Assembly: GCF_014117325.1 (NCBI RefSeq)
Contig: NZ_CP059732.1
Coordinates: forward strand, 1,550,001 to 1,614,000
Direction: 5' to 3'
Length of the DNA: 64,000 nt
From: Spirosoma foliorum
GTDB taxonomy: Bacteria > Bacteroidota > Bacteroidia > Cytophagales > Spirosomataceae
Below the pieces are notes generated by a model. The model made no database searches. It had not been told where the DNA came from and worked only from the letters and a program-made list of their open reading frames with translations. The stretch's first letter is position 1, and each line of letters starts with the position of its first letter. Below, piece by piece: positions 9,323 through 18,542 of the stretch. Both the position numbers and the translations under genes were made by a program.

Positions 9323-9361
9323 TTTTTTTGTCATCCCGACGCAAGGAGGGATGACAAAAAA
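9323..9361. terminator. Bidirectional terminator hairpin
   Basis: T-rich sequence leads into GTCATCCC, a loop, then GGGATGAC followed by six As. The strong stem with T tracts on either strand lies beyond the 3' end of the minus-strand coiled-coil gene, before the TonB receptor promoter region. Confidence 0.85.
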
Positions 9362-9381
9362 CAATTCAGGTTTAGCGAAAT

Positions 9382-9651
9382 CTAGTAGGCGATGAACTGT
9401 AATTTAGCCCGTTGCGCCATTACTTTTTTATGGTCTTCATTTGCTTTCTCCAGGAATTTCCGGGATTGATTAAGCCCTATCAGCATAGTTTCCCGTAACG
9501 TAGCGACCTCTTGCTGATCGGGTAATTGGTTTATTTTTTCCAATTGACTCTCCAGTTGAACAATCACTTTCTCGTACGATTTAATTACCTTCTTTAGCCT
9601 TTTCTGAATCTTCTTCAGGACCTGTTGTTCCGAAAGTTGGATTGGTTTCAT
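9382..9651 (-). CDS. Small coiled-coil protein, hypothetical
   Basis: The 89-residue protein is almost entirely predicted helix with heptad-like spacing of Leu, Ile and Val (VLKKIQKRLKKVIKSYEKVI, LESQLEKINQL). It is Lys-rich and lacks a signal or membrane segment, so it is probably a cytoplasmic coiled-coil oligomer. I recognise no family. It follows the phosphatase genes on the same strand with a 31-base gap and ends at a good terminator, so it could be the last gene of that operon. Confidence 0.65.
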   Translation of the reverse strand: MKPIQLSEQQVLKKIQKRLKKVIKSYEKVIVQLESQLEKINQLPDQQEVATLRETMLIGLNQSRKFLEKANEDHKKVMAQRAKLQFIAY

Positions 9652-9682
9652 GTGTGGATTATCCTCGGCCTATAGTGCCTTA

Positions 9683-11062
9683 TTACTTCTTAGCCTGCTT
9701 ACGGGCTTTGTATTCCTGAAAACGATTTCGGTACTCGTTTAACTGCTCTGGCGTGTATTTCTTCTGATACTCCTCAGGCAATTCCAGTTTTTCGGGCGAT
9801 AAAACAGGCGCCTGATCGTTCAACGTGTTCTGGCCGTTACTGGCTTTAAGCAGTTCAAATGAATCGTATTTCTCACCCGTTACCGTATAGGATTGATAAG
9901 TCAGCTTGTCGCCATCAATAGTTACGGTTTGGTAAAGTTGCGTGTTTGAGGCTGCCCGATCCATCCAGTCCTGTAGGCCAATGTCGTACATTTTCGGGCC
10001 ACTGACTGACACGACATAGATGGGGCCATCAGGATGTTTGCGGCTTTTTCCCAATGGCATGTTCAGTCCCCGGCCATACGTATGGTCATGTCCCTGCAAG
10101 ACCAGATCGACGTGATATTTCTTGTAAATCGGCTCCATGCGCACTCGCCATTCGCTGTTATCCCGGCCTTTGGCGGTTGAGTAAATGGGGTGATGATGCA
10201 TGATCACCGTCCAGCGATTGGGGTTTCTACTCAGGGTTTGGACCAGCCAATTAGCCTGGGTTATCATAGCGGCTGTATCAAGCAGCGCGAGTTGGGAGTT
10301 TAAGCCAATAAACCGAGTGCCCTGATAATCGAAGTAATAGGCTGTCTCGCTAAATCCTTTTGGACCATTTTCGGGCATCACAAATGAAGGACGCCAGTGT
10401 TTTGATACCTGAACTTTGCCCTGCTCATCTTTAAAATATTCATGATTGCCCGGTACGGCCAGCGTAGGCACCATGCCATTGATCCAGCTACCTGCTCCAA
10501 ACCATTCGGCCCATTGCCAGTCGACGTTTGAGTTATTGATCAAATCGCCGGCATGAATCAACAAGCTCGCAGTGGGCAACTTTGAATAGGCCCCACGGAT
10601 GGCTCGCGACCAAAGTGAGCGGATGTCATTCTGAGCGTCGCCAAAGTACAGGAATGAAAACGGAGCCGGATGATCTTGGGCCGTTGTAAACTGAAACCAC
10701 TCGGTCCAGTGAGTACCGTCGCCAACTCGGTAATTGTATTTGGTAGCGGGTTTCAGATTGTTGAAATGAACAGAGTGATAAAGCACCGTTTTTCCATCAA
10801 TTGCAACTCGTTCGGTTGTAGCCGAAATAAGTGTAGCCTTCTTCTCTAAATCGGGCGACGGGTCTGCTTCGGAAATGGCACCAACCGCCTTATTGACCGT
10901 CGAATCAGTTCGCCAGTTAACCGATTGCGACGCAGTGGGATTGCCCTGCCAACCGAGAATAACACGATCGGGATAATTCGATGCTGGATAATCTTTATGA
11001 ATCTGCCCCTGAGCCGAAAGTTGCAGCAGGATAAGGCAGAAAATCTGGAAAATAGTTTTCAT
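9683..11062 (-). CDS. Purple-acid-phosphatase-like metallophosphoesterase
   Basis: The 459-residue exported phosphatase has a signal peptide (to about residue 19), a fibronectin-III-like N-terminal domain (about 30-130, VILGWQGNPTASQSVNWRT) and a calcineurin-like metallophosphoesterase domain. Metal-site motifs occur in order: FGDAQ (about 142), HAGDLI (about 168), GNHEY (about 206), HHHPIY (about 290) and GHDHTYGRG (about 327). It would hydrolyse phosphate monoesters in the periplasm or outside the cell. The start lies two bases after the stop of the upstream alkaline phosphatase fusion, so the two are co-transcribed and probably translationally coupled. Confidence 0.9.
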   Translation of the reverse strand: MKTIFQIFCLILLQLSAQGQIHKDYPASNYPDRVILGWQGNPTASQSVNWRTDSTVNKAVGAISEADPSPDLEKKATLISATTERVAIDGKTVLYHSVHFNNLKPATKYNYRVGDGTHWTEWFQFTTAQDHPAPFSFLYFGDAQNDIRSLWSRAIRGAYSKLPTASLLIHAGDLINNSNVDWQWAEWFGAGSWINGMVPTLAVPGNHEYFKDEQGKVQVSKHWRPSFVMPENGPKGFSETAYYFDYQGTRFIGLNSQLALLDTAAMITQANWLVQTLSRNPNRWTVIMHHHPIYSTAKGRDNSEWRVRMEPIYKKYHVDLVLQGHDHTYGRGLNMPLGKSRKHPDGPIYVVSVSGPKMYDIGLQDWMDRAASNTQLYQTVTIDGDKLTYQSYTVTGEKYDSFELLKASNGQNTLNDQAPVLSPEKLELPEEYQKKYTPEQLNEYRNRFQEYKARKQAKK

Positions 11063-11064
11063 GA

Positions 11065-12930
11065 TTAGTGATTAACGCGGCTTGTGGCCTGACTTCCTTT
11101 CGATTGATATTTCTGTAAAATAGCCATGATTTTGCGCTGGATTTCGGTGTTTTCGTAGACGCCCCGGAAGTCGAGCGAATGGGGTCCGTAAGCGAAAACA
11201 GGTACCATAATGCCCGAATGATCGTTCGTACTGAAGTTTCCATCGACGTAACCCCGTTTCAAATCACCATCCAGCAGGCTCAAGCCGCCCGTTTCATGAT
11301 CGGCCGTAATGATGACCAATGTTTCGCCGTTTGAGTCGGCAAATCGGATCGCATCGCCAATTGTCCGATCGAAGTCCAGCATTTCCTCGACCACATAGCG
11401 CATCTCATTGGCATGGCCACCGTAGTCGATCTGAGCACCTTCGGCCATGATGAAAAAGCCTGCTTTATTAGGCTCAAGGTCATGAAGTGTTTTTTGAAGA
11501 CTTCGCTGCAAAAAGTCTTTCCGTCCTTTATTAATCGCCACCACCGACGAATCATCGAGTAGTACGAACGGGTGCTTTAGACTTTCCAGTTGATCGAATT
11601 TTGTGCCGATCTGATAACCTTGCTGATGGAGCGTATCCAGTACGTTCTGCTCCTTAAAATAGCGATAGCCACCCCCAATCAGAATCTGAACGGGATTACG
11701 AAGAAAATCAGACGCAATTTCTCGTTCGAACATCCGGTCGGGCTGGTGAGCATAAAAAGCGGCTGGTGTCGCATCGGTAATTGGCCCTGCCGAAATCAGC
11801 CCACTAACCATATTCCACTTCTTAATCAGGCTCGGAATAGCGGGTACTGGTTTGCCTAACGAATCGACCCCAATAGCGCGATTGTTCGTTTTTTGCCCCG
11901 TCGCCATCGCCGTTGCCCCAGCTGCCGAATCGGTAATATACGTATCGGCTGCGCTGGTTTTAGAAAAGCCGATGTTTAACAGTTTCGCCAGATTCAAATC
12001 ACCTCGGTTTGCCGTAAGGCCAGCGTAAATCTGGGCAAGGCCCATGCCGTCACCAATCAGTAAAATCACATTTTTAACCCGGCTGCGGCTATCATTATTA
12101 CGATAGGTTGGCTGGTAAAGCGCATGAGGAGTTAGGTTCTGGTACTCGGCCGTTTGTCGTTGCCGTAGAAAATGCCCAAGGGGAGCAATCTGATCGGTAT
12201 TAATGTAATCTACGCCCATATTCATGAGTGTTTTCCAGGTGTTGATATTATCGGGAGTGGCCCAGAACCGGATTTTCTTACCTTGTCGATGCACCTGCTG
12301 AATAACGGCCTGAATCTTCGCACGCTCTTTCTTGACAATCAGGCCTTTGCCATTCCAACGGGTATAAGTTGGAAATGCCTGACTAATCAACCCAATATGA
12401 GCAAGCTGCTCGGGGGAATAAGCAACGTCGGGACGCCCATCGAACTGAAGCCAGGCTGGATAATTACTAAATTGGTCGGGTGTAGGCACATTCCCGCTGA
12501 CGACAACGTTTACGGGCCCGCCAACCCCAAAAACATCTGGATACGCACTTAACGCACGGACCAGTAGAGGCAAGGACAAGCGAGCAGGCGTTTTCAGATC
12601 GATCAACCATTGCAGGCCATAGTTGACATAGAGCTTACCCTTGTTAGCACGAACTTTCTCGACAATAGGGTTAATGTATAGCGTTTCTAGTGTTCGGGAC
12701 GAGGTAATGTTGGCGGAGTCATGAGCCACGTAGAGTTGCCCATTTCGAGCGTATATATCCGCTTCGATCGAACCAAATGCCTGATCATAAGCCTGCCAGA
12801 AAGGAATGGTTTGTTCGTAGTCGTTATGCGAATGGGCCTGAGCGGGCGAATAAGCTATTCTCGACTGAGCCCCAGCCAGCGAAACCAGGGTGATCCAGAT
12901 GGTAAGAATCGAAAGAAATTGTTTTCTCAT
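11065..12930 (-). CDS. Alkaline phosphatase with N-terminal phosphodiesterase-like domain
   Basis: The 621-residue exported protein fuses two modules. Residues about 25-270 resemble the PLC-like/GDPD TIM barrel: AHSHNDY at the start, SIEADIYARNGQLYVAHD in the middle and VDYINTDQIAPL at the end. Residues about 285-610 are an alkaline phosphatase: NVILLIGDGMG binds metal, YITDSAAGATAMATG near residue 335 holds the catalytic Ser, and ITADHETGG and NDHSG supply late metal ligands. The fusion could release and then strip phosphate from a diester, but that is inference. It leads a minus-strand operon with the next phosphatase two bases downstream. Confidence 0.9.
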   Translation of the reverse strand: MRKQFLSILTIWITLVSLAGAQSRIAYSPAQAHSHNDYEQTIPFWQAYDQAFGSIEADIYARNGQLYVAHDSANITSSRTLETLYINPIVEKVRANKGKLYVNYGLQWLIDLKTPARLSLPLLVRALSAYPDVFGVGGPVNVVVSGNVPTPDQFSNYPAWLQFDGRPDVAYSPEQLAHIGLISQAFPTYTRWNGKGLIVKKERAKIQAVIQQVHRQGKKIRFWATPDNINTWKTLMNMGVDYINTDQIAPLGHFLRQRQTAEYQNLTPHALYQPTYRNNDSRSRVKNVILLIGDGMGLAQIYAGLTANRGDLNLAKLLNIGFSKTSAADTYITDSAAGATAMATGQKTNNRAIGVDSLGKPVPAIPSLIKKWNMVSGLISAGPITDATPAAFYAHQPDRMFEREIASDFLRNPVQILIGGGYRYFKEQNVLDTLHQQGYQIGTKFDQLESLKHPFVLLDDSSVVAINKGRKDFLQRSLQKTLHDLEPNKAGFFIMAEGAQIDYGGHANEMRYVVEEMLDFDRTIGDAIRFADSNGETLVIITADHETGGLSLLDGDLKRGYVDGNFSTNDHSGIMVPVFAYGPHSLDFRGVYENTEIQRKIMAILQKYQSKGSQATSRVNH

Positions 12931-13338
12931 TGGATTGTCCGAAAAATGCCTGACAGGGTATTCAGCCGAACATTTAGGGAATACTTATTGGTCAATAGAT
13001 ACTTATTCGCTAGGACTCTAGCCCCTGCGTCTTTGTGACGCTGGAGTTGCGAGTAGACGGTTAGTCTGGTAAGTGATTTAAAGCTCTATACCATTTGCGG
13101 GGCTAAAAGTAGGCAGGGATCAGTTGCCTGAATGGTTGGCAGGGCATTCTTAATAGATTGATAACGTTGCCCCAAATCTGTTGGCTTATAGATTCGTCGA
13201 TCCCTTTTTTATAGAGTACAAATTACCCAACTCATCCTGTATAGTGCCGACCACCTAACTAAACAAAGATTTGCCCAAATTAACTTAAGTGAATTTTTAG
13301 TAGGGTATTCCTTCAGAAGTTTGCAAAAAACAAAAACT
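12931..13338. other. Intergenic region, divergent promoters expected
   Basis: This gap of about 400 bases separates the minus-strand phosphatase operon from a plus-strand membrane protein gene. I see no gene, RNA or strong hairpin in it. Promoters for both directions should lie here, but no motif stands out. Confidence 0.4.
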
Positions 13339-13830
13339 ATGGGACTCTCTAATTTAGGCATTTTTCATACAGCCATTGGTGTTATTGCCATCGTAGCTGC
13401 ACTTGTATCATTTGTGCGATATGGCAAAATTAAGTTGACACAGCTAAGCGGTAAATCATATTTTTACGGCACAGTCATTACGTCGCTAACAGCATTAGGA
13501 ATTTCTAAGAATGGCGGTTTTAATCCTGGGCATATTTTCTCCCTATTTATTTTGATTTTAGTCGGAGTAGCTTATTTCCTTTCTGTTAGACTTAAAGAAA
13601 ACAACAGAGCCCGTTATGCTGAAACCTTCTTATTGTCGTTCAGTTTTTTTCTGTCGCTAATCCCTACTGTCAATGAAACATTTACTCGTATTCCAGTTGG
13701 GCATCCGTGGGCTAAGGGCGTTACCGATCCGGTGATCGGCCAAACATTGTTTGTACTTTTACTCCTGTTTGTTAGCGGTTCGATTTATCAATTTAGACAA
13801 CAACGAAAAGTCAATAAACTAACTCTGTAA
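13339..13830 (+). CDS. Four-helix membrane protein, hypothetical
   Basis: From the ATG at 13339 the product has 163 residues. Four hydrophobic segments are visible: about 8-25 (FHTAIGVIAIVAALVSF), 45-60, 70-87 (HIFSLFILILVGVAYFL) and 132-150 (LFVLLLLFVSGS). A conserved-looking HPWAKGVTDP loop faces one side. It resembles small inner-membrane proteins near DUF2306 in layout, but I do not claim that family. An in-frame TTG at 13321 is a less likely start. It precedes a Crp/Fnr gene by 64 bases, so the two may form a unit. Confidence 0.65.
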   Translation: MGLSNLGIFHTAIGVIAIVAALVSFVRYGKIKLTQLSGKSYFYGTVITSLTALGISKNGGFNPGHIFSLFILILVGVAYFLSVRLKENNRARYAETFLLSFSFFLSLIPTVNETFTRIPVGHPWAKGVTDPVIGQTLFVLLLLFVSGSIYQFRQQRKVNKLTL

Positions 13831-13894
13831 GTACTTTTGGACGATAAATAGTCGTAAGGAGCGAACTGAAAACAGGCTAACGCAGGTCATAGGA

Positions 13895-14491
13895 ATGGAT
13901 ACAGATACCCCCAGATTTTTACAATCCATATTAATTCCTTTTGCAGGGCTAACGGAAGAAGATGTTTCCGTTAGTCTTCCTTTTTGGCGAAAGCGGCAAA
14001 TACGCAAAGGCGATTTTTATAACATGCAGAATATTGTTTGTCAGGATTTAGGGATTGTTGTAAAGGGAATTTTCAGGGTGTATTACTGTGATCCAATTAC
14101 TAATGAAGAAAAAAATATGTTCTTTTTTTCGGAAAATCAGTTCATTGTTTCGTTTCGAAGCTTCCTTTACCAATGCCCCTGTGTGTATTATATTGAGGCT
14201 TTGGAAGATGCCGAAGTTCTGTATGTATCCTACCCGGATTTGCAGAATTTATACCTGAACCATAAATCCTGGGAGCGTTTTGGACGAATGTTGGCCGAAC
14301 ACTTTTTTCATCAATCACAAGGACGGACTGAGTATCTACTGTTATTCAACAACGAAAAACGCTATCTACAGTTAGTAAAAGAACATCCGAGGATTGTTGA
14401 ACGAATAGCCGCTTTTCATATCGCTTCCTATTTAGGGATAAAAAATCAATCGCTGAGCAGGATCAAGAAGCGCGTACAGAGTAATCATTAG
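13895..14491 (+). CDS. Crp/Fnr family transcriptional regulator
   Basis: The 198-residue protein has an N-terminal cupin-like cyclic-nucleotide-binding fold (about 15-130, FWRKRQIRKGDFY, GIVVKGIFRVYYCDP) and a C-terminal winged helix (about 165-195, IASYLGIKNQSLSRIKKR). No canonical phosphate-binding RxS cassette for cAMP is seen, which is usual for this Bacteroidota subgroup. The last helix is short, so the protein ends just after recognition helix residues. Targets are unknown; the preceding membrane protein is the nearest candidate. Confidence 0.88.
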   Translation: MDTDTPRFLQSILIPFAGLTEEDVSVSLPFWRKRQIRKGDFYNMQNIVCQDLGIVVKGIFRVYYCDPITNEEKNMFFFSENQFIVSFRSFLYQCPCVYYIEALEDAEVLYVSYPDLQNLYLNHKSWERFGRMLAEHFFHQSQGRTEYLLLFNNEKRYLQLVKEHPRIVERIAAFHIASYLGIKNQSLSRIKKRVQSNH

Positions 14492-14554
14492 CCATGATTT
14501 TATTTAGTAAGCCCATTGTACTGATAGTACAGGTAGGTCTTATACACTCGTTAT

Positions 14555-14594
14555 ATAGTAGGGATCAGCCTGCATAGTGGTTGATCCCTACTAT
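14555..14594. terminator. Terminator between convergent genes
   Basis: ATAGTAGGGATCA at 14555-14567 pairs perfectly with TGATCCCTACTAT at 14582-14594, followed by TTTTT. It separates the Crp/Fnr gene from the EamA transporter gene and can serve both. Confidence 0.88.
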
Positions 14595-14598
14595 TTTT

Positions 14599-15465
14599 CT
14601 AGGCCTTCTGCCTACTGGAAATAAGGCTTTGCAAAAGAACGGAGGCCATTGCAAACAGCAAACCAAGGTAAAACGAACCATTCACCGTTTTACTTTCCCC
14701 AAAGAACAGGAAAGCCATAATGATCGCATAGATCGGTTCCAGGTTGAAACTTAGATTCACGGTAAAAGCCGGAATTCTTTTCAAGGTTTCCGCGAAAAGC
14801 ACATACAAGCCAACCGTACAAAACAGCGACAACAGCAACAGGTAAAGCCAATCGTTCAGACTGGGTATCAGGCTAGGTACGGGAAATACATATAAATAGC
14901 CCGGCAGTAAAATCCCGAGGCCAATCGTTCCGCCGAGCATCTGGTAAAAATTGATCACCTTGCTGTCGTAATGTTGCACTAAGCGTTCATTGTTGAGCGT
15001 GTAGAGGGCCGCAAAGGCGGATGAGACCGTGCCAAGAGCAATGCCTAGCTGATAAGATGTATCAAAGTGGAAAATTAAGGCAATGCCTACCAGCGTAAGC
15101 AAACTTAGCAACAGTTCAGAAACGACCAATTTCTTTCGGAACAAGCCACTGAAAATGGCGGTAAAGAAACTGGTGAGACAATAACAGACAACCCCAATTG
15201 AAATATTGGCGTATTTGATACTGGCGTAAAAAAATACCCAGTGGGTTGTAATCAGCAGACCGACTTTGGCAATCGCCAGCTTCTCTTTCCGGGAAATGTC
15301 TGTCCTGATCTTGAACAGCTTGAGAATAAGAAAAAGCCAGATCGCCGAGAAAAAAACGCGATACCAAACCAGGAGGCCTTCATTGAGGGAAATAAGCTTA
15401 CCGAATACACCGGTAAAGCCAGCCAGTATTACAGCAATGTGTAATACTATGTATGATTTTTTCAT
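14599..15465 (-). CDS. EamA/DMT-family permease
   Basis: The 288-residue polytopic inner-membrane protein has about ten hydrophobic helices in two repeated EamA halves. The first begins VLHIAVILAGFTGVFGKLISL and the second begins near YQMLGGTIGLGILLPG. Basic residues follow the last helix (SSRQKA). DMT permeases export metabolites, amino acids or drugs; the substrate cannot be told. It stands alone and converges on the Crp/Fnr gene. Confidence 0.88.
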   Translation of the reverse strand: MKKSYIVLHIAVILAGFTGVFGKLISLNEGLLVWYRVFFSAIWLFLILKLFKIRTDISRKEKLAIAKVGLLITTHWVFFYASIKYANISIGVVCYCLTSFFTAIFSGLFRKKLVVSELLLSLLTLVGIALIFHFDTSYQLGIALGTVSSAFAALYTLNNERLVQHYDSKVINFYQMLGGTIGLGILLPGYLYVFPVPSLIPSLNDWLYLLLLSLFCTVGLYVLFAETLKRIPAFTVNLSFNLEPIYAIIMAFLFFGESKTVNGSFYLGLLFAMASVLLQSLISSRQKA

Positions 15466-15799
15466 AAGAATTGTCTAAATCCAGAATTGACTAATCAATG
15501 CACTAAAATTTGAGCATACTAATTCTGTCCCAAAGCAATGGGCAGTATCAGCTCGCCATGTCATCGAAAATTCAAGGTGCTGGAGGGGGGAGGCAACTCT
15601 TACGGTTCATAAATAATAGGCCATACTTTTCGCAAAGGTAGGCAGAACATTCATATGCCGGAGCGGGCCTGCAGCTATGCGTGTTTTTTGAGTGAAAGTA
15701 ATTTAGGCGTATAAATTCCTTTTCAAAAGAAATCTAGTGTCAACTCGAGCCAGCTAAAGGCTGCCTGAAATCCTTATCCTGCCTATTTAAACTATACTT
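15466..15799. other. Intergenic region
   Basis: This stretch of 334 bases separates the divergently transcribed EamA and DUF3863-like genes. It contains a short purine run near 15582 (GGAGGGGGGAGG). No gene, RNA or strong dyad is seen. Confidence 0.35.
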
Positions 15800-17467
15800 A
15801 TGCATAGGAACACGATCCTTCGGTCCATTTTTATACTCATATATGTATTGACGGCTTTTACCGGCAACGCGCAATCTAACAAAGCTACGCAGGCTACTGA
15901 GCCCAAAATAGTGAACATTGTTAATTTCATCCGTTTGCTTGAGCCGCGCGATGCCAAAATAACCCAGGATGTACTGTATCAAACTGTTGTCCAGCAGATC
16001 AAGCTCATGAACCAGTACAAGCTTGGCGGTACTTTCTTATTACAATATGATGCGCTGATGGACAGTCGCTATCAGCAATTGCTGAAAAAACTACCTAAAG
16101 GCAGTTTTGAAATTGGAGGCTGGTGGGAAATTCCGCAACCGTTGGTCGAAAAAGCGGGTCTGAAATGGCGGGGCCGCTATCCGTGGGACTGGCATGCCGA
16201 TGTAGGCTTCTCAACTGGCTATACACCGGCTGAGCGCGAAAAGCTGATCGATGTTTACATGGCCGATTTTAAAACCATATTTGGCTATTATCCGCGTACG
16301 GTTGCGTCCTGGTTTATCGATGCCCATTCGCTGAACTACATGTACGATAAGTATAAGATCGTGGCATCGGCCAATTGTAAGGATCAGTATGGTACCGATG
16401 GCTATACCTTATGGGGCGGCTACTGGAACCAGGCTTATTATCCAAGCCGCATCAACTCATACATGCCAGCTCAACATGCCGAAAAACAGCTGCCGGTACC
16501 CATATTCAGGTTACTGGGCAGTGATCCTATCCGGCAGTATGATACCGGCGTTAGTTCGGCAAGGCAGGGGGTTATCACCCTCGAACCCGTCTATCCTAAA
16601 GCGGGCGGTAGCGAAGAATGGATTAAATGGTTCTTTACGACATTCACCAATGATCCGGCTTTAAACTTTAACTATACTCAGGCAGGGCAGGAGAACTCCT
16701 TTACCTGGCCAGCCATGCAGAAAGGGCTCGAACTGCAAATGCCGTTGATGGCTCAGTTAAAGAAAGCAGGAAAAATACGGGTAGAAACCATGGAGCAGTC
16801 GGCCTTGTGGTTCAGGAAAAACTACGCCGTAACGCCAGCCACCTCCTTCGCGGTATCCAAAGATATAGCCGGTAGCGATCAAAAAACGATTTGGTACAAC
16901 AGCCGGTTCTACCGACTAAATCTACTTTGGGAGGACAATACGCTACGCATTAGGGATATTCATCTGTTTAATGAGAAGATCGCTGATAAGTACACAACGG
17001 AGGTGGCCAAATCAAACGAGTGTTCATTCTTTACCCTGCCCGTGGTTGATGGCTACCTTTGGAGTAAACGGGGCAAACTAGCTGGCCTGCGCCTGATGAC
17101 CCTTGTAAATGGTAAAGAAACGCCGGTAAAAGGGGGGAACCCAACGTTTACCAATGTTGACAAGAGTACGGTTCATGTTTCGTGGCCAGCGGGTGAAGGT
17201 AGTTTTGAACTGGACATTAACGAACGATCGCTAACGGTACTCCGCAAAGGCAAACCCGATTCGAACTGGTATCTTGATCTGACCGTAGCCGACGGTGTTA
17301 CAACACCAGTAACTACGATAGAGGCTAACCGGGTCAACTATACGTTTGAGAATCATCCTTTTCACTTGACGGCCACAAAAGGTAGTTTTGAGAAACCCGC
17401 AAATGGGGCCATTTTTCGGTTAAAACCCCAGGGCAATAGCCTTGAGTTAAGCTTAGTCGATCAATAA
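15800..17467 (+). CDS. Secreted DUF3863/DUF3864-like protein, probable carbohydrate-active
   Basis: The 555-residue protein has a signal peptide (to about residue 24, ending GNAQS). The N-terminal half carries features I associate with DUF3863 proteins of Bacteroidota: EPRDAKITQDVLYQTVVQQI, GGTFLLQYDALMD, FEIGGWWEIPQPLVEKAGL and TVASWFIDAHSLNYM. The layout, with an acidic/aromatic-rich strand after each helix, recalls polysaccharide-deacetylase or GH57/GH38-type barrels. The C-terminal third is beta-rich, as in DUF3864. No enzymatic activity can be assigned from sequence. It is probably monocistronic and ends near a hairpin at 17500. Confidence 0.7.
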   Translation: MHRNTILRSIFILIYVLTAFTGNAQSNKATQATEPKIVNIVNFIRLLEPRDAKITQDVLYQTVVQQIKLMNQYKLGGTFLLQYDALMDSRYQQLLKKLPKGSFEIGGWWEIPQPLVEKAGLKWRGRYPWDWHADVGFSTGYTPAEREKLIDVYMADFKTIFGYYPRTVASWFIDAHSLNYMYDKYKIVASANCKDQYGTDGYTLWGGYWNQAYYPSRINSYMPAQHAEKQLPVPIFRLLGSDPIRQYDTGVSSARQGVITLEPVYPKAGGSEEWIKWFFTTFTNDPALNFNYTQAGQENSFTWPAMQKGLELQMPLMAQLKKAGKIRVETMEQSALWFRKNYAVTPATSFAVSKDIAGSDQKTIWYNSRFYRLNLLWEDNTLRIRDIHLFNEKIADKYTTEVAKSNECSFFTLPVVDGYLWSKRGKLAGLRLMTLVNGKETPVKGGNPTFTNVDKSTVHVSWPAGEGSFELDINERSLTVLRKGKPDSNWYLDLTVADGVTTPVTTIEANRVNYTFENHPFHLTATKGSFEKPANGAIFRLKPQGNSLELSLVDQ

Positions 17468-17499
17468 CCCGCCAATATCGTGACTATTCGGAGTCATGA

Positions 17500-17545
17500 T
17501 AGCCAGAGAGGTTGCTGCAAGGTTATGCTACAAGCCCTCTGGCTA
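17500..17545. terminator. Hairpin between convergent genes
   Basis: TAGCCAGAG at 17500-17508 pairs with CTCTGGCTA at 17537-17545 around a long loop. There is no strong T tract. Its position between two convergent gene ends suggests a weak bidirectional terminator. Confidence 0.5.
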
Positions 17546-17553
17546 CAGATCGT

Positions 17554-17874
17554 CTATTTACGCATCCACAGATAATACGTTAGAAAGCCAAGCGCCAGGC
17601 AGATTGCTTCGATGCCGTAAGGCAAAGACGAGTTATGAACCTCGTAGGGGATAAACTCCAGAATCACCAAACCTAAACCGCCAAAGAGCAATAACAAACC
17701 CCATTTTAGGGACTCTGTGGTCGAGCCAATTGGTTTTAAAAGTACCTCAAGTGCTTCTTTATCGATCTGCCCTGAATCGATAATGCGCTTCCTGAGTAGG
17801 TATGAAAACAGGCTATTGATGATAAAGCCAATCACTAGGAACAAAATGACGCCGACAATGTGAGGACCGCCCAT
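17554..17874 (-). CDS. Small membrane protein, DUF6249-like
   Basis: The 106-residue product has three hydrophobic helices: about 6-24 (VGVILFLVIGFIINSLFSY), 59-74 (WGLLLLFGGLGLVILEF) and 85-101. A polar segment between the first two reads KRIIDSGQIDKEALEVLL. The layout of helix, charged RI/DSG segment and WGxLLLFGGxGL recalls DUF6249 proteins, which often neighbour sigma-factor genes in Bacteroidota. It is divergent from the ECF sigma operon 113 bases away, so a link to that regulator is plausible but unproven. Confidence 0.65.
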   Translation of the reverse strand: MGGPHIVGVILFLVIGFIINSLFSYLLRKRIIDSGQIDKEALEVLLKPIGSTTESLKWGLLLLFGGLGLVILEFIPYEVHNSSLPYGIEAICLALGFLTYYLWMRK

Positions 17875-17987
17875 AGCTAAGATACGTTTATGTGAGTTTG
17901 TGCCAGTAGACGGTAGCTTGCCAAGAAAGGTTGCAGCATATCTAAACTTTACTGCAACTTTAACTTCTCAACGCTCGTCTACTGGGC

Positions 17988-18542
17988 ATGTTCAACGAAA
18001 GGGAGATTCTGCAACAAATAAAACGGGGTAATCATAACGCATTTTCGATATTGGTAAAGCAATACGAGAGGCTTGTGTTCCATGTTGTGCAACGGATTGT
18101 CCCAAGTCCAGAAGATGTTGAAGATATTAGTCAGGAGGTATTCATCAAGGTTTATAAACGGCTGGATACGTTCTGTTTTGACTCCAAATTAGCCACCTGG
18201 ATCGCTCGTATTGCCTATTTGACCGCCATCGATTATTTGAGAAAGTTTCAACCGAAGATTACGCAGTCTGAGCAGGCCGTTGATCAGGTTTACTTTACGA
18301 ACGAAACTCCCGAACAGGTTCTCATTCAAACAGATGTTACGCTCTATGTCCAGAAGCTGATTGATAGCTTGCCTGAGTCGTATCGGATCGTGTTAACTTT
18401 GTATCATCTGGATGAGTTTTCCTATAGTGAGATTGAACACATTACCGGAATGCCTGCCGGCACTGTGAAAAACTACCTATTCCGTGCCCGTAAATTATTG
18501 AAAGATAAACTTGCCAACTCCTTAAATGATGATTTACGATGA
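17988..18542 (+). CDS. ECF-type RNA polymerase sigma factor
   Basis: The 184-residue sigma-70 family member has region 2 at about 20-90 (YERLVFHVVQRIV, VEDISQEVFIKVYKRL, WIARIAYLTAIDYLRK). Region 4 is at about 120-175 (LPESYRIVLTLYHLDEFSY, MPAGTVKNYLFRARKLLK). It would direct RNA polymerase to an alternative promoter set. Its stop overlaps the start of the next gene (ATGA at 18539-18542), typical of a sigma/anti-sigma pair. Confidence 0.93.
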   Translation: MFNEREILQQIKRGNHNAFSILVKQYERLVFHVVQRIVPSPEDVEDISQEVFIKVYKRLDTFCFDSKLATWIARIAYLTAIDYLRKFQPKITQSEQAVDQVYFTNETPEQVLIQTDVTLYVQKLIDSLPESYRIVLTLYHLDEFSYSEIEHITGMPAGTVKNYLFRARKLLKDKLANSLNDDLR

